This document shows positions 9,136 through 17,075 of a stretch of 64,000 bases of DNA, one piece after another. A program made the translations under genes and the position numbers. Positions within the stretch are counted from its first letter, which is position 1; every line of letters begins with the position of its first letter. A model generated the notes under the pieces. It was not told the origin of the DNA, ran no database searches, and was given only the letters and a program-made list of their open reading frames with translations. This DNA is from WHTI01 sp963756365 (GTDB lineage: Bacteria; Actinomycetota; CADDZG01; WHSQ01), in NCBI GenBank assembly GCA_963756365.1, contig CAVWNF010000003.1, forward strand, positions 744,001-808,000, given 5' to 3'.

Positions 9136-10274
9136 TGGACGACTTCGTCAATGTCGGAGCACTCGAGGAGTTCCCCGACAACTCGATGAAGCAGGTCATA
9201 GTCAAGGGTGAGCCCATCGGCGTCTATCGATTCGGCTCTCACCTCTTCGCTACGCACGACATGTGTACGCACGAGGAGACCTTCCTTACGGAAGGCGAGT
9301 TCGACGTCGACGACCTCGAGGTCGAGTGTCAGTTGCACGGATCGCGATTCAACGTCGAATCGGGTGCGGTGCGGATCCTTCCCGCAACGAAGCCCGTGAG
9401 GACCTATCAGGTGAAGTTAGAAGGGGGCCACGTACTCATCGGCCCCGAGAGAGACCCCCAGGGAGACCCCAGGGAGACCAAGGAGTTCAGAATGGCTGAT
9501 CAGCTGCTGCACATCGAAGATCTACACGTCGAGGTCGAAGGTAAGGAGATCCTGAAGGGTCTCAACCTCTCCCTCGACAAGGGCGACATCCACGCGATCA
9601 TGGGCCCGAACGGCTCGGGGAAGTCGACCCTCGCGTACGTACTGACCGGCCGACCCGGCTACGAGGTCACCCAGGGAAAGGTCCTCTACAACGGCGAGGA
9701 CATCCTGGACCTCGCTCCCGACGAGCGTGCCCAGAAGGGGATCTTCCTCGCGTTCCAGTATCCGACCGAGGTCCCAGGGGTGTCGGTCGTCAACTTCCTC
9801 CGCACCGCCTACAACGCGATCCACTCCGATGAGCAGTTGTCGGCGATGAAGTTCCGGATGTATCTCCAGGAGAAGATCGACCTTCTGGAGATCCCCTCGG
9901 AACTCGTCGATCGCTACGTTAATCAGGGTTTCTCTGGCGGCGAGAAGAAGCGCAACGAGATCCTTCAGATGGCGGTCCTGCAGCCTGAGCTAGCGATCAT
10001 GGACGAGACCGACTCCGGCCTCGACATCGACGCCCTGAAGCACGTCTCGGCTGGGGTCAACAAGCTCGCCTCACCGGACGTCGGCATCCTATTGATCACC
10101 CACTACCAGCGACTGCTCAACTACATCCGACCGAGCCAAGTGCACGTCCTGATGGGCGGCAGGGTTGTGAAGTCGGGCGGGTTTGAACTCGCCGAGCGAC
10201 TGGAGGCCGAGGGGTACGCTGGTATCGCCGAGGAATTGGGACTTACGGTCGAAGAGACCGTAGAGGTCGAGTAG
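9135..10274 (+). CDS. sufC: In-frame Rieske ferredoxin-SufC fusion (SufC ABC ATPase)
   Basis: One open frame joins two proteins that are normally separate. Residues 1-105 form a Rieske-type ferredoxin with C44-T-H46 and C65-Q-L-H68 as [2Fe-2S] ligands. Residues 120-379 are SufC, the ATPase of the SufBC2D scaffold, with the Walker A GPNGSGKST, the SufC signature GFSGGEKKRNEILQM and the Walker B region LAIMDETDSGLDIDAL. The linker is encoded by a short tandem repeat. SufC keeps its own ATG (9492) and a good ribosome site, so free SufC may also be made. A GTG at 9132 is an alternative first codon. Confidence 0.9.
   Translation: MDDFVNVGALEEFPDNSMKQVIVKGEPIGVYRFGSHLFATHDMCTHEETFLTEGEFDVDDLEVECQLHGSRFNVESGAVRILPATKPVRTYQVKLEGGHVLIGPERDPQGDPRETKEFRMADQLLHIEDLHVEVEGKEILKGLNLSLDKGDIHAIMGPNGSGKSTLAYVLTGRPGYEVTQGKVLYNGEDILDLAPDERAQKGIFLAFQYPTEVPGVSVVNFLRTAYNAIHSDEQLSAMKFRMYLQEKIDLLEIPSELVDRYVNQGFSGGEKKRNEILQMAVLQPELAIMDETDSGLDIDALKHVSAGVNKLASPDVGILLITHYQRLLNYIRPSQVHVLMGGRVVKSGGFELAERLEAEGYAGIAEELGLTVEETVEVE
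9480..9494 (+). promoter_or_regulatory. Internal ribosome-binding site and start of SufC
   Basis: AAGGAG at 9480-9485 is followed after six bases by ATG (9492-9494), which begins MADQLLHIEDLHVEVEG, the normal N-terminus of SufC. This site lies inside the Rieske-SufC open frame. It allows independent translation of SufC in addition to the fusion. Confidence 0.7.
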
Positions 10275-10283
10275 GAGATCGCG

Positions 10284-11507
10284 ATGAGTCTGGACGTCGA
10301 GAGGATCAAGAAGGACTTTCCGATCTTCGAGACGCTTGCCCACAACAAGCGACTCGTCTATCTGGATTCCGCCGCGACGTCCCAGAAGCCCCGCCAGGTC
10401 ATCGACCGGATGGTTCGCTTCTACGAAGAAGAGAACGCGAACGTTCACCGGGGCATCTATGAACTCGGCGAGAAGGCGACGGCCGCATACGAGGGAGCGC
10501 GCGACTCTGTGGCCCGTTTCGTCGGCGCGCGTAGCTCTCGCTCGATCGTCTTCACTCGAGGAACGACCGAATCGATCAACCTCATCCGATTCACCTGGGC
10601 GAAGGAGAACATCTCGGAAGGTGACGAGATCCTCGTCACCGAGATGGAGCATCACTCGAACCTGATCCCGTGGCAGCTGTTCGCTGCGGAAACGGGCGCC
10701 GTCCTGAAGCACCTTCCGATCGACGACGACGGCCAACTGCGCGTCGATCTCCTGAACGAGTACCTCACCGAGAAGACCAAGCTCGTGGCGATGAACCTCA
10801 TGTCGAACGTGCTGGGGACGATCAATCCGGTGCGCCAGATCGCGGACGCCGCGCACGCCGTGGGGGCCAGGATCCTCGTCGATGCCGCGCAAGCAGCTCC
10901 TCACCTGGCCTTCGACGTCAACGAGCTCGACTGTGACTTCCTCGCCTTCTCGGCCCACAAGATGTGCGGGCCGACGGGGGCCGGTGTTCTTTACGGTCGT
11001 GAGGACCTCCTCGAAGAGATGCCTCCGTTCCTGGGGGGCGGCGAGATGATCCGCGAGGTGTGGGCCGATCGGGCAACGTGGAACGAGATCCCTTACAAGT
11101 TCGAGGCGGGCACCCCCAACATCGCCCAGGCCGTAGGCATGGGCGCCGCCATCGAATACCTCGAGGAACTCGGCATGGATGCGATCCGCGCCCATGAGGT
11201 CGAGCTCACGTCTTACGCTCTCGAGAAGATCGGCGCCCTGGGTGCCACGATCTACGGGCCCAAAGAGGCATCCGAGCGTGGGGGAGTCGTTTCGTTCAAC
11301 CTCGAAGAGGTTCACCCGCACGACATGGCAACGATCGTCGACCAAGAAGGGCTCTGTATCAGGGCGGGCCACCACTGCGCGCAGCCGCTGATGCGCAAGC
11401 TAGGCGTACCCGCCACCGCGAGGGCGTCCTTCTACATCTACAACACCGAGGAGGACGTCGATGCTCTGATCGACGCCCTAGAGAAATCGAAAGGGTGGTT
11501 CATCTGA
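10284..11507 (+). CDS. sufS: Group II cysteine desulfurase SufS
   Basis: The 407-residue PLP enzyme takes sulfur from L-cysteine as a persulfide and passes it to SufU for cluster assembly. The PLP lysine is K226 in AFSAHKMCGPTG. The catalytic cysteine is C365 in IRAGHHCAQPLM, in the short loop typical of group II enzymes. NVHRGIYELGEKAT, TRGTTESINL and EMEHHSNLIPW are characteristic SufS blocks. The start follows the SufC stop by nine bases, with GGAGATCG upstream. The 3' end overlaps sufU. Confidence 0.96.
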   Translation: MSLDVERIKKDFPIFETLAHNKRLVYLDSAATSQKPRQVIDRMVRFYEEENANVHRGIYELGEKATAAYEGARDSVARFVGARSSRSIVFTRGTTESINLIRFTWAKENISEGDEILVTEMEHHSNLIPWQLFAAETGAVLKHLPIDDDGQLRVDLLNEYLTEKTKLVAMNLMSNVLGTINPVRQIADAAHAVGARILVDAAQAAPHLAFDVNELDCDFLAFSAHKMCGPTGAGVLYGREDLLEEMPPFLGGGEMIREVWADRATWNEIPYKFEAGTPNIAQAVGMGAAIEYLEELGMDAIRAHEVELTSYALEKIGALGATIYGPKEASERGGVVSFNLEEVHPHDMATIVDQEGLCIRAGHHCAQPLMRKLGVPATARASFYIYNTEEDVDALIDALEKSKGWFI

Positions 11508-11944
11508 GTCTCGAGGACCTCTACAAGGAAGTGATCCTGGACCATTACCGGGCCCCTCGGCACAAGGGCAAGCTCGACCCTCACGATGTGGCCTTGGAAC
11601 GCAACAACCCGTTGTGCGGTGACGAGATCGAACTGTTCCTGAAGTTCGACGGCGACAAGCTGGACGGGGTCATGTTCGACGGCAAGGGGTGTTCGATCTC
11701 ACAGGCCAGTGCCTCGATGATGGCCGAGCGCCTCCAGGGTGTGCCGATCAAGGACGCCGCCTCCCTCGCCTCCGCGATCAAGGACATGATGGCTGGCGAA
11801 ACAGAAGGTGACGCGGACGAACTGGGCGATCTTGTCGCTCTCAAAGGCGTTGTGAAGTATCCGGTCCGTATCAAGTGCGCCCTCCTGGGATGGAACACCC
11901 TCGTCGAGGCTCTCGAAGAAGCTGGGAAGGTTTCCGAGGGTTAG
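11495..11944 (+). CDS. sufU: Zinc-dependent sulfurtransferase SufU
   Basis: A 149-residue SufU that accepts the persulfide from SufS and delivers it to the SufBCD scaffold. Zinc ligands are visible as C41 and D43 (PLCGDEIE), C66 (GKGCSISQASASMM) and C128 (RIKCALLGWNTL). The insertion before the third cysteine distinguishes SufU from IscU. Translation appears to start at GTG 11495 inside the end of sufS, a 13-base overlap. No sufT (DUF59) gene follows. Confidence 0.95.
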   Translation: MVHLSLEDLYKEVILDHYRAPRHKGKLDPHDVALERNNPLCGDEIELFLKFDGDKLDGVMFDGKGCSISQASASMMAERLQGVPIKDAASLASAIKDMMAGETEGDADELGDLVALKGVVKYPVRIKCALLGWNTLVEALEEAGKVSEG

Positions 11945-11963
11945 GAACAATCTCGCCACCTCG

Positions 11964-12446
11964 ATGCGTCATAGAGGCATGAACCGGACACGGAACCTAG
12001 CCCTGCTCCTCTGTCTCGCCGTGGTAACCCTCGTTCTGGGTGGCTGCGGCGACAGTTCCACGGGGGTCGGTTCGCCCGGAAGCCCCGATGACGTCGTGTC
12101 CTCCACCCCGGACCCGAACGCAACCGACCAGCCCGGTGGGGGAGCCCAGATCGTGACGCCACAACCGGGCCAGGCAGATGTTCGTGCCATCCCGTTCCAG
12201 AAGGCGAAGGTCATCGAGGGTGGCACCTCGGTCAAGCTGCTCTGGTACTCGGGGGTCGAGCCCTGCAACGTGCTCGACAGCATCCAGGTCGATTACTCGC
12301 CCGACGCCGTAACCATCACCCTGTTCGAAGGCCACACCCCCTCTGACGAGGACGTGGCATGCATCGAGCTCGCCGTCAAGAAAGCCACGATCGTCGAGCT
12401 CTCCGAACCCCTCGGGGGCCGAGAGATCCTCGACGGCGCCAAATAG
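11964..12446 (+). CDS. Predicted lipoprotein, function unknown
   Basis: A 160-residue protein with a charged N-terminus, a hydrophobic stretch (LALLLCLAVVTLVL) and a lipobox LGGC with the cysteine near residue 27, so it is probably a membrane-anchored lipoprotein. A Ser/Pro/Gly-rich linker follows. The folded region has KVIEGGTSVKLLWYSGVEPCNVLDSI and DEDVACIELAVKKATIVEL; the two later cysteines might pair. I recognise no family. An in-frame ATG at 11979 is an alternative start. It follows sufU by 19 bases. Confidence 0.75.
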   Translation: MRHRGMNRTRNLALLLCLAVVTLVLGGCGDSSTGVGSPGSPDDVVSSTPDPNATDQPGGGAQIVTPQPGQADVRAIPFQKAKVIEGGTSVKLLWYSGVEPCNVLDSIQVDYSPDAVTITLFEGHTPSDEDVACIELAVKKATIVELSEPLGGREILDGAK

Positions 12447-12460
12447 CCCCGTCCGTGCAC

Positions 12461-12520
12461 CTCTCGGCGTGAATCCGGCCACCCGGCGACCGATCACACG
12501 CCGAGAGCGTCGCCGGGTGG
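12461..12520. repeat. Two interleaved perfect inverted repeats (terminator or bistable switch)
   Basis: CTCTCGGCGTG (12461-12471) is complementary to CACGCCGAGAG (12497-12507). CCACCCGGCGAC (12479-12490) is complementary to GTCGCCGGGTGG (12509-12520). The arms alternate, and only one base separates the two right arms, so the 11-bp and 12-bp stems cannot easily coexist. No U-run follows. The element ends transcription units downstream of the lipoprotein or forms a two-state RNA. Confidence 0.6.
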
Positions 12521-12534
12521 GGGAGTTTGCACTA

Positions 12535-12571
12535 TTAGCCAGTTGCTAAGGGTGCGTTCTTCTGGTAGACA
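12535..12571 (+). promoter_or_regulatory. Leaderless promoter of the winged-helix regulator, with palindrome
   Basis: TTGCTA (12543-12548) and TAGACA (12566-12571) are separated by 17 bases, a good sigma-70-type promoter. The -10 ends six bases before the ATG at 12578, so the transcript probably begins at or next to the start codon. TTAGC-N5-GCTAA (12535-12549) overlaps the -35. It resembles, but is not identical to, the suf operators. Confidence 0.6.
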
Positions 12572-12577
12572 AGGGCC

Positions 12578-13000
12578 ATGACGAACCTGGGAGATGACTC
12601 CGCCACTAGGACCGCGAAGGTCCTGTCGCTGCCGACGAGGGCTGCGATCCTCGCCAAGCTCCTGCGTAGCGGGCCGATGACCGTCAAAGAGATCTCGGAC
12701 ATCTTCCAGATCCATCCCAATGTAGCCCGCGCGCACCTCGATCTGATGGTGGAGGCCGGATTCCTCGCGACCGATACCAGGCGCCAGGCCAAGGGGCGAC
12801 CGGCCAAGGTCTATTTCACTTGGGAGAGCGAGGCCGGGGCCCTCGAGGATGCAGGGATCGATATCCCAGCCGAGCGAGCCGAAACGACCGACGACCTCGA
12901 ACTCGAGATCCGAATCCTCGAACGAACCCTTGTGGATGCCCAGAGCCAATTGGCGCGACTGAGGGAACTCGTCGCCGAGCGATGTAGGGACACCGACTAA
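12578..13000 (+). CDS. Winged helix-turn-helix transcriptional regulator
   Basis: A 140-residue protein. Residues about 15-75 form an ArsR/IclR-like winged helix: TRAAILAKLLRSGPMTVKEISDIF, recognition helix HPNVARAHLDLMVEAGFL, and wing RRQAKGRPAKVYF. The C-terminus (about 100-138) is a probable coiled coil for dimerisation. Its place next to the suf genes suggests a SufR-like role. However, there is only one cysteine (near the C-terminus), so it cannot bind a Fe-S cluster in the way described for cyanobacterial or mycobacterial SufR. It appears to be translated from a leaderless message. Confidence 0.8.
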   Translation: MTNLGDDSATRTAKVLSLPTRAAILAKLLRSGPMTVKEISDIFQIHPNVARAHLDLMVEAGFLATDTRRQAKGRPAKVYFTWESEAGALEDAGIDIPAERAETTDDLELEIRILERTLVDAQSQLARLRELVAERCRDTD

Positions 13001-13046
13001 CCACTACGCACCGCGACCCCGTCCGAACTAGATCTGAGGAGAGACC

Positions 13047-13889
13047 ATGGCTGAATACGCGCATCCCGAAGTACTCGTTGACACCGACTGGCTGGAGCAG
13101 AACCTCGACGACCCGAACATCGTGGTGGTCGAGGTCGATGAGGACGCAGATGTGTACCTGAAGGGTCACATCCCCGGCGCCGTCCAGATCAATTGGGAGA
13201 CCGAACTCCAGGCGTTGCCGCAGCGCCAGTTCGTTTCGGGTGAGCAGCTCGCCCAGCTGCTCGGTTCCAAGGGCATCTCGAACGACCACACGATCATCCT
13301 GTACGGCGGCAACAACAACTGGTTCGCGACGTACGCGTACTGGCTACTGCAGTACCGAGGCATCGACAACGTCAAGTTGCTGAACGGTGGTCGCAAGAAG
13401 TGGGAGCTCGAGAGCCGCACGTTGTCTCAGGACGAACCTTCGATCACCCCGGCCACCTTCGCGCCGGGCACGGATCGCCCCGAGTTGAGGGTGTTCCGGG
13501 ACGAGGTCATCAAGCGTGCCGAAGCTGGCAACGAAGCATGGGTCGACGTCAGGTCACCCGAGGAGTACCGGGGAGAGGCGCTTGCTCCGCCTCACCTCCC
13601 ACAGGAGCAGTCGCAGGTTCCCGGTCACATCCCCGGCGCGTCCAGCATCACGTGGTCGAAGGCGGCCAACGAGGATGGGACGTTCAAGTCGGCGGATGAG
13701 CTCAAGGCGCTGTACGAGGCCGAGGGCATCACCCCCGAAAGGGACATAATCGCCTACTGCAGGATCGGGGAGCGCTCGTCGCACTCCTGGTTCGTGCTGA
13801 AGGAGTTGCTTGGCTACGAGACCGTTCGCAACTACGATGGTTCGTGGACTGAGTACGGCTCTCTCGTCGGGGTTCCGATCGAGAAGTAG
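13047..13889 (+). CDS. Two-domain thiosulfate/3-mercaptopyruvate sulfurtransferase (rhodanese)
   Basis: At 280 residues it has the usual length of CysA/SseA-type sulfurtransferases. Both domains carry a GHIPGA segment (40-45 and 193-198). The C-terminal domain has the catalytic loop CRIGERS with C238. The loop is of thiosulfate-sulfurtransferase type rather than the CGSGVTA of mercaptopyruvate enzymes. It transfers sulfane sulfur to cyanide or protein thiols in the cytosol and may supply sulfur near the SUF system. A GAGGAGA site precedes the ATG. Confidence 0.92.
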   Translation: MAEYAHPEVLVDTDWLEQNLDDPNIVVVEVDEDADVYLKGHIPGAVQINWETELQALPQRQFVSGEQLAQLLGSKGISNDHTIILYGGNNNWFATYAYWLLQYRGIDNVKLLNGGRKKWELESRTLSQDEPSITPATFAPGTDRPELRVFRDEVIKRAEAGNEAWVDVRSPEEYRGEALAPPHLPQEQSQVPGHIPGASSITWSKAANEDGTFKSADELKALYEAEGITPERDIIAYCRIGERSSHSWFVLKELLGYETVRNYDGSWTEYGSLVGVPIEK

Positions 13890-13911
13890 TCCTTGGGGGG
13901 TGAGCGTGAAT

Positions 13912-13942
13912 GGGCGTCGCGAGAGCGGCGCCCTTTCTCGTT
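13912..13942 (+). terminator. Rho-independent terminator after the sulfurtransferase gene
   Basis: GGGCGTCGC (13912-13920) pairs with GCGGCGCCC (13925-13933) through nine pairs including one G-U, closed by a GAGA tetraloop. TTTCTCGTT follows. The hairpin begins 22 bases after the sulfurtransferase stop. It overlaps the earliest possible start of the next gene, which argues for a later start there. Confidence 0.6.
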
Positions 13943-13963
13943 GCGCCCCTTAGGCTCTGGTGC

Positions 13964-15070
13964 GTGGATGCGATCAGGGCGCTAACGGAGGAGATCGGCC
14001 CCCGACTGGCGTGCTCGAAGGAAGAGGGAAGGGCGTCGAGTTGGTGCGCCGCCCGCCTCGACGAACTCGGATACGAGGTCGAGGTCGAGGCGTTCCCATC
14101 TCGCCCCCACTATCAATCTTGGTACGCCGTATATCTGGGGACCTCGGCCGCAGGGGCCGCTCTACTGGGGATCATGCCGGGTGCGACCCTCATCCTCGGA
14201 CTGATCGGGATCCTCCTCTATGCCAGAGACGCCGAGGGTCGCCCGTTGATCAAGCCCTCCAAGTCATCCAGCCAGAACGTCATCGCCAGAACCCCGGGGG
14301 TCGAGCGTCCACGCATGGTCGTTGTCGCCCACGTCGATTCCGCCCGGTCGTCGCTGAGTTTCCATCCGTCCACGGTGGCCAACCTGCGCACGTCGATAGT
14401 CGGTCTCCATCTAGTGCTGGCGGCCGTACCAGTGCTTGGCGCTGCCGGATGGGTTGCCGAGGTCGGCCGGGGGATCCCTGGCTTCTTCTGGATACCAGCC
14501 GTCCTGTTGGCTGGCTATCTTCTGTTCGCGATGACGCTGCAACTTCACGCCGTGACTCGGATGCCCGTGGTGGCGGGAGCCAACGACAACGCATCCGGGG
14601 TCGAGGTACTGCTCCGCCTGGCCGCGACCCATCCGCCGTCCACCTGGTTCCTCGTGACCGGATCGGAGGAGGCCGGCATGCTTGGCATCCAGGCCTACAT
14701 CGAAGCTCACAGCGAAGAGATCGCCGAGGCCTGCCACCTGAATCTCGACAATGTAGGGGCGGGAACCGTCATCGCTGCCTATGAGGAGGGGATCCTTCGC
14801 CCGCATCGGGCCGATCGCGCGCTCCTAGCCGCGGCGGAAGAGGCAGGAGCCGAGGAACGTTCGTACGTCTCGTTGCCTACCGACGCAACGGTGCTCCTCG
14901 CTCGCAAGTACCGGGCGGTGTCGTTGCTCGCGGTGGACGACCGAGGCGTGCTGCCCAACTGGCACTGGCCCTCGGACGTTGCTGGCAACATCGAATGGGA
15001 GACTCTCGATCACGCAACCCGCATCGCGCGATCGGTGGTTACTTCCGTGGTGGGGGCGGACCTCCGGTGA
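13964..15070 (+). CDS. Membrane-associated M28-family zinc peptidase
   Basis: An aminopeptidase-like protein of about 368 residues. Probable metal ligands and catalytic residues are seen in order: VVVAHVDS (His), GANDNASG (bridging Asp), TGSEEAGMLG (Glu-Glu pair), LNLDNVG (Asp) and PNWHWPSD (His). Hydrophobic helices (AVYLGTSAAGAALLGIMPGA region, and one or two between the first His and the GANDNASG motif) suggest membrane attachment. GTG 13964 is chosen because the upstream ATG at 13910 lies on a terminator hairpin; without that argument the protein would be 18 residues longer. The stop overlaps the MoaD-like start (GTGA). Confidence 0.75.
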   Translation: MDAIRALTEEIGPRLACSKEEGRASSWCAARLDELGYEVEVEAFPSRPHYQSWYAVYLGTSAAGAALLGIMPGATLILGLIGILLYARDAEGRPLIKPSKSSSQNVIARTPGVERPRMVVVAHVDSARSSLSFHPSTVANLRTSIVGLHLVLAAVPVLGAAGWVAEVGRGIPGFFWIPAVLLAGYLLFAMTLQLHAVTRMPVVAGANDNASGVEVLLRLAATHPPSTWFLVTGSEEAGMLGIQAYIEAHSEEIAEACHLNLDNVGAGTVIAAYEEGILRPHRADRALLAAAEEAGAEERSYVSLPTDATVLLARKYRAVSLLAVDDRGVLPNWHWPSDVAGNIEWETLDHATRIARSVVTSVVGADLR

Positions 15071-15321
15071 GGATCACCGTCATGTGCTTCGGGGCGTTCA
15101 AGGACTTCCTCCCAGTGGATGCAGACGGGAACCGTTGCACGGTTGAACTAGCCACCGGCGCAACCGTGGGAGACGCCATCGATGCGCTCGGAGCCCCTAG
15201 GGCACTTGCGTTCGGGGTCCTCGTCGATGGGTTACAGACGGCTCTCGAGCAGCCCCTAGCAGATGGCTCCGAGGTGACCCTGATGCCGCCGTACTCCGGG
15301 GGAGCAGAGCGAGGGACCTAA
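15067..15321 (+). CDS. MoaD/ThiS-like ubiquitin-fold sulfur carrier protein
   Basis: The 84-residue protein starts at GTG 15067 overlapping the previous stop. VRITVMCFGAFKDFLP, ATGATVGDAIDALG, and LADGSEVTLMPPYSGG match the beta-grasp fold of MoaD/ThiS proteins. These carry sulfur as a C-terminal Gly-Gly thiocarboxylate for molybdopterin, thiamin or cysteine synthesis. Here five residues (AERGT) follow the GG, so activation would require trimming, as described for CysO- and QbsE-type proteins. No MoaE, ThiF/MoeB or JAMM protease gene is in the window. Confidence 0.75.
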   Translation: MRITVMCFGAFKDFLPVDADGNRCTVELATGATVGDAIDALGAPRALAFGVLVDGLQTALEQPLADGSEVTLMPPYSGGAERGT

Positions 15322-15369
15322 CCGGGTACCCTGACCGTCAGAAGATCGTGCAGATCCTGGGGGTTTGTG

Positions 15370-17074
15370 ATGGCTGAGCCGAAGTCGAACGGCGCCAAGA
15401 AGTCCAGCGCCACGAAGAAGACGACCGCCAAGAAGGCCACCGCCAAGAAGTCGACGGCGAAGAAGACCACCGCGAAGAAGCCTGTCGCGAAGAAGAGCCC
15501 GGCACGAAAGGCTTCCTCGTCTCCCGCCATGCTGGTCAGCTTCAATCCGCGCACGGGCGAATCGATGGGCGAGGTGCCCGCGAACTCACCGGCGGACGTT
15601 GCGGATGCCATCGCCCAGGCCCGCAAGGTGGCCCCCGAGTGGGCGGCGATCTCGCCTGCGGGTCGTGCCCACCTGCTCAAGGATGTCAGGCACGCGATCT
15701 ACGAGCACCTCGATGACATCGTCGAGGCCGTCTCGAAGGAGACCGGCAAGCCGCGGACCGAGGCGCTGTTCGCGGATGTGATGCCGGCCGTCCTCAGCCT
15801 TGCCTACTTCGAGCGCACCGCAGCGAAGCACCTCAGGTCCAAGAAAGTGGGTCCGATAGTTGGACCGCTGATGGGGATGTCGAGTCGGGTCGAGTGGAAG
15901 CCGTTCGGGGTCGTGGGATGCATCACCCCGTGGAACTATCCGTTCTTCCTCTCGTTCATGGCGATCCTCGTCGCCGTTGTTCGCTGGCAACGTCGTCGTT
16001 CTCAAGCCCTCAGAGGTGACCCCCGGGGTGGGCGAGATGTTGCGCAAGGTCCTCGATCCGCTTCCCGCGGGAGTGGCAACGGTGGTGCAGGGCGGCGGGG
16101 ATGTTGGCGCCGCCCTGGTGGATGCACCGTGCGACAAGATCTGTTTCATCGGCTCCCCGGGCACGGGTCGCCGGATCGCAGAGGCGGCGGCCAAGCATCT
16201 GACCCCCGTGGTCATGGAACTGGGAGGCAAAGACGCGGCCATCGTGTGCGAAGACGCCGATCTCGACATAGCGGCCGCGGGCGTCGTGTGGGGATCGTTC
16301 ACCAACACCGGCCAGACGTGCGCTGCCGTCGAGCGAGCGTACGTCGTCGATGCGGTCGCCGACAGGTTCAACGAGTTGCTCGTGGACAAGGTCGAGCGGC
16401 TTCGCCAACAAGAGGACGAAGGCGACGTTGGTTCGCTCACGTTCAAGAACCAACTCGGGATCGTCGAGCGTCACCTGAAGGATGCCGTCGACAAGGGCGC
16501 CGAGGTATTGGCAGGCGGGATCGAGGACAGTTCTCGTAACTCGGACGGTTCTCTGTGGCATAAGCCGACCGTGTTGGCAGGCGTCTCGCCAGACATGGAT
16601 CTGTCTAAGGAAGAGACGTTCGGCCCGATCCTCCCGATCTTCAGGGTGGCTGACGAGGAAGAAGCCATCCGGCGCACGAACGAGGATTCTTTCAACCTCA
16701 CCTGCTCTGTATGGACCAAAGATCAGAACCGTGGCGAGTCGATCGCCAAGCGGTTGCGAGCGGGTGCTGTAGGCATCAACGATCATGCCGCGGCTGCCGG
16801 AGCGGTTTGGGCTCCGTGGGGTGGTGTGGGCGAGTCGGGCTACGGCCGCCTACAGGGCCATCTTGGGCTTCAGGAGTTCTCGGTCCCACTTCACATCAGT
16901 CGCTCGACGATGCCGAAGCTCAAGAAGCTGTGGTGGTATCCCTACACCGAACAGAGTCGTGAGCTGTGGGATGGCGTGGTGCGCGTCATGACCGCGCCGA
17001 CGATCAAGCAGAAGTTCGACGAGGCCCCCAAGATCTTCAACAACATCGCTGAGGTCCTCAAGAACAAGCTCTGA
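15370..17074 (+). pseudogene. NAD-dependent aldehyde dehydrogenase, interrupted by one frameshift, with Lys/Ala-rich N-terminal tail
   Basis: The first frame (from ATG 15370) encodes a 50-residue tail rich in AKK/TAKK repeats, then an aldehyde dehydrogenase N-terminus ending CITPWNYPFFLSFMAILVA. The family continues in the +1 frame as LFAGNVVVLKPSEVTP to the stop at 17074. Removing one base near 15976 restores ILVALFAGN. The catalytic Glu (VVMELGGKDA) and Cys (FTNTGQTCAAV) are in the second part. Apart from the break, the enzyme looks complete (about 567 residues). The tail resembles histone H1-like or HupB tails. Either the break is a sequence error or the gene is inactive. Confidence 0.85.
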
Positions 17075-17075
17075 A

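Noticed and set aside
15970..15985. Programmed +1 frameshift in the aldehyde dehydrogenase.
   Set aside because: No slippery codon run, internal Shine-Dalgarno signal or pseudoknot was seen, and the same type of break occurs in five other unrelated genes.
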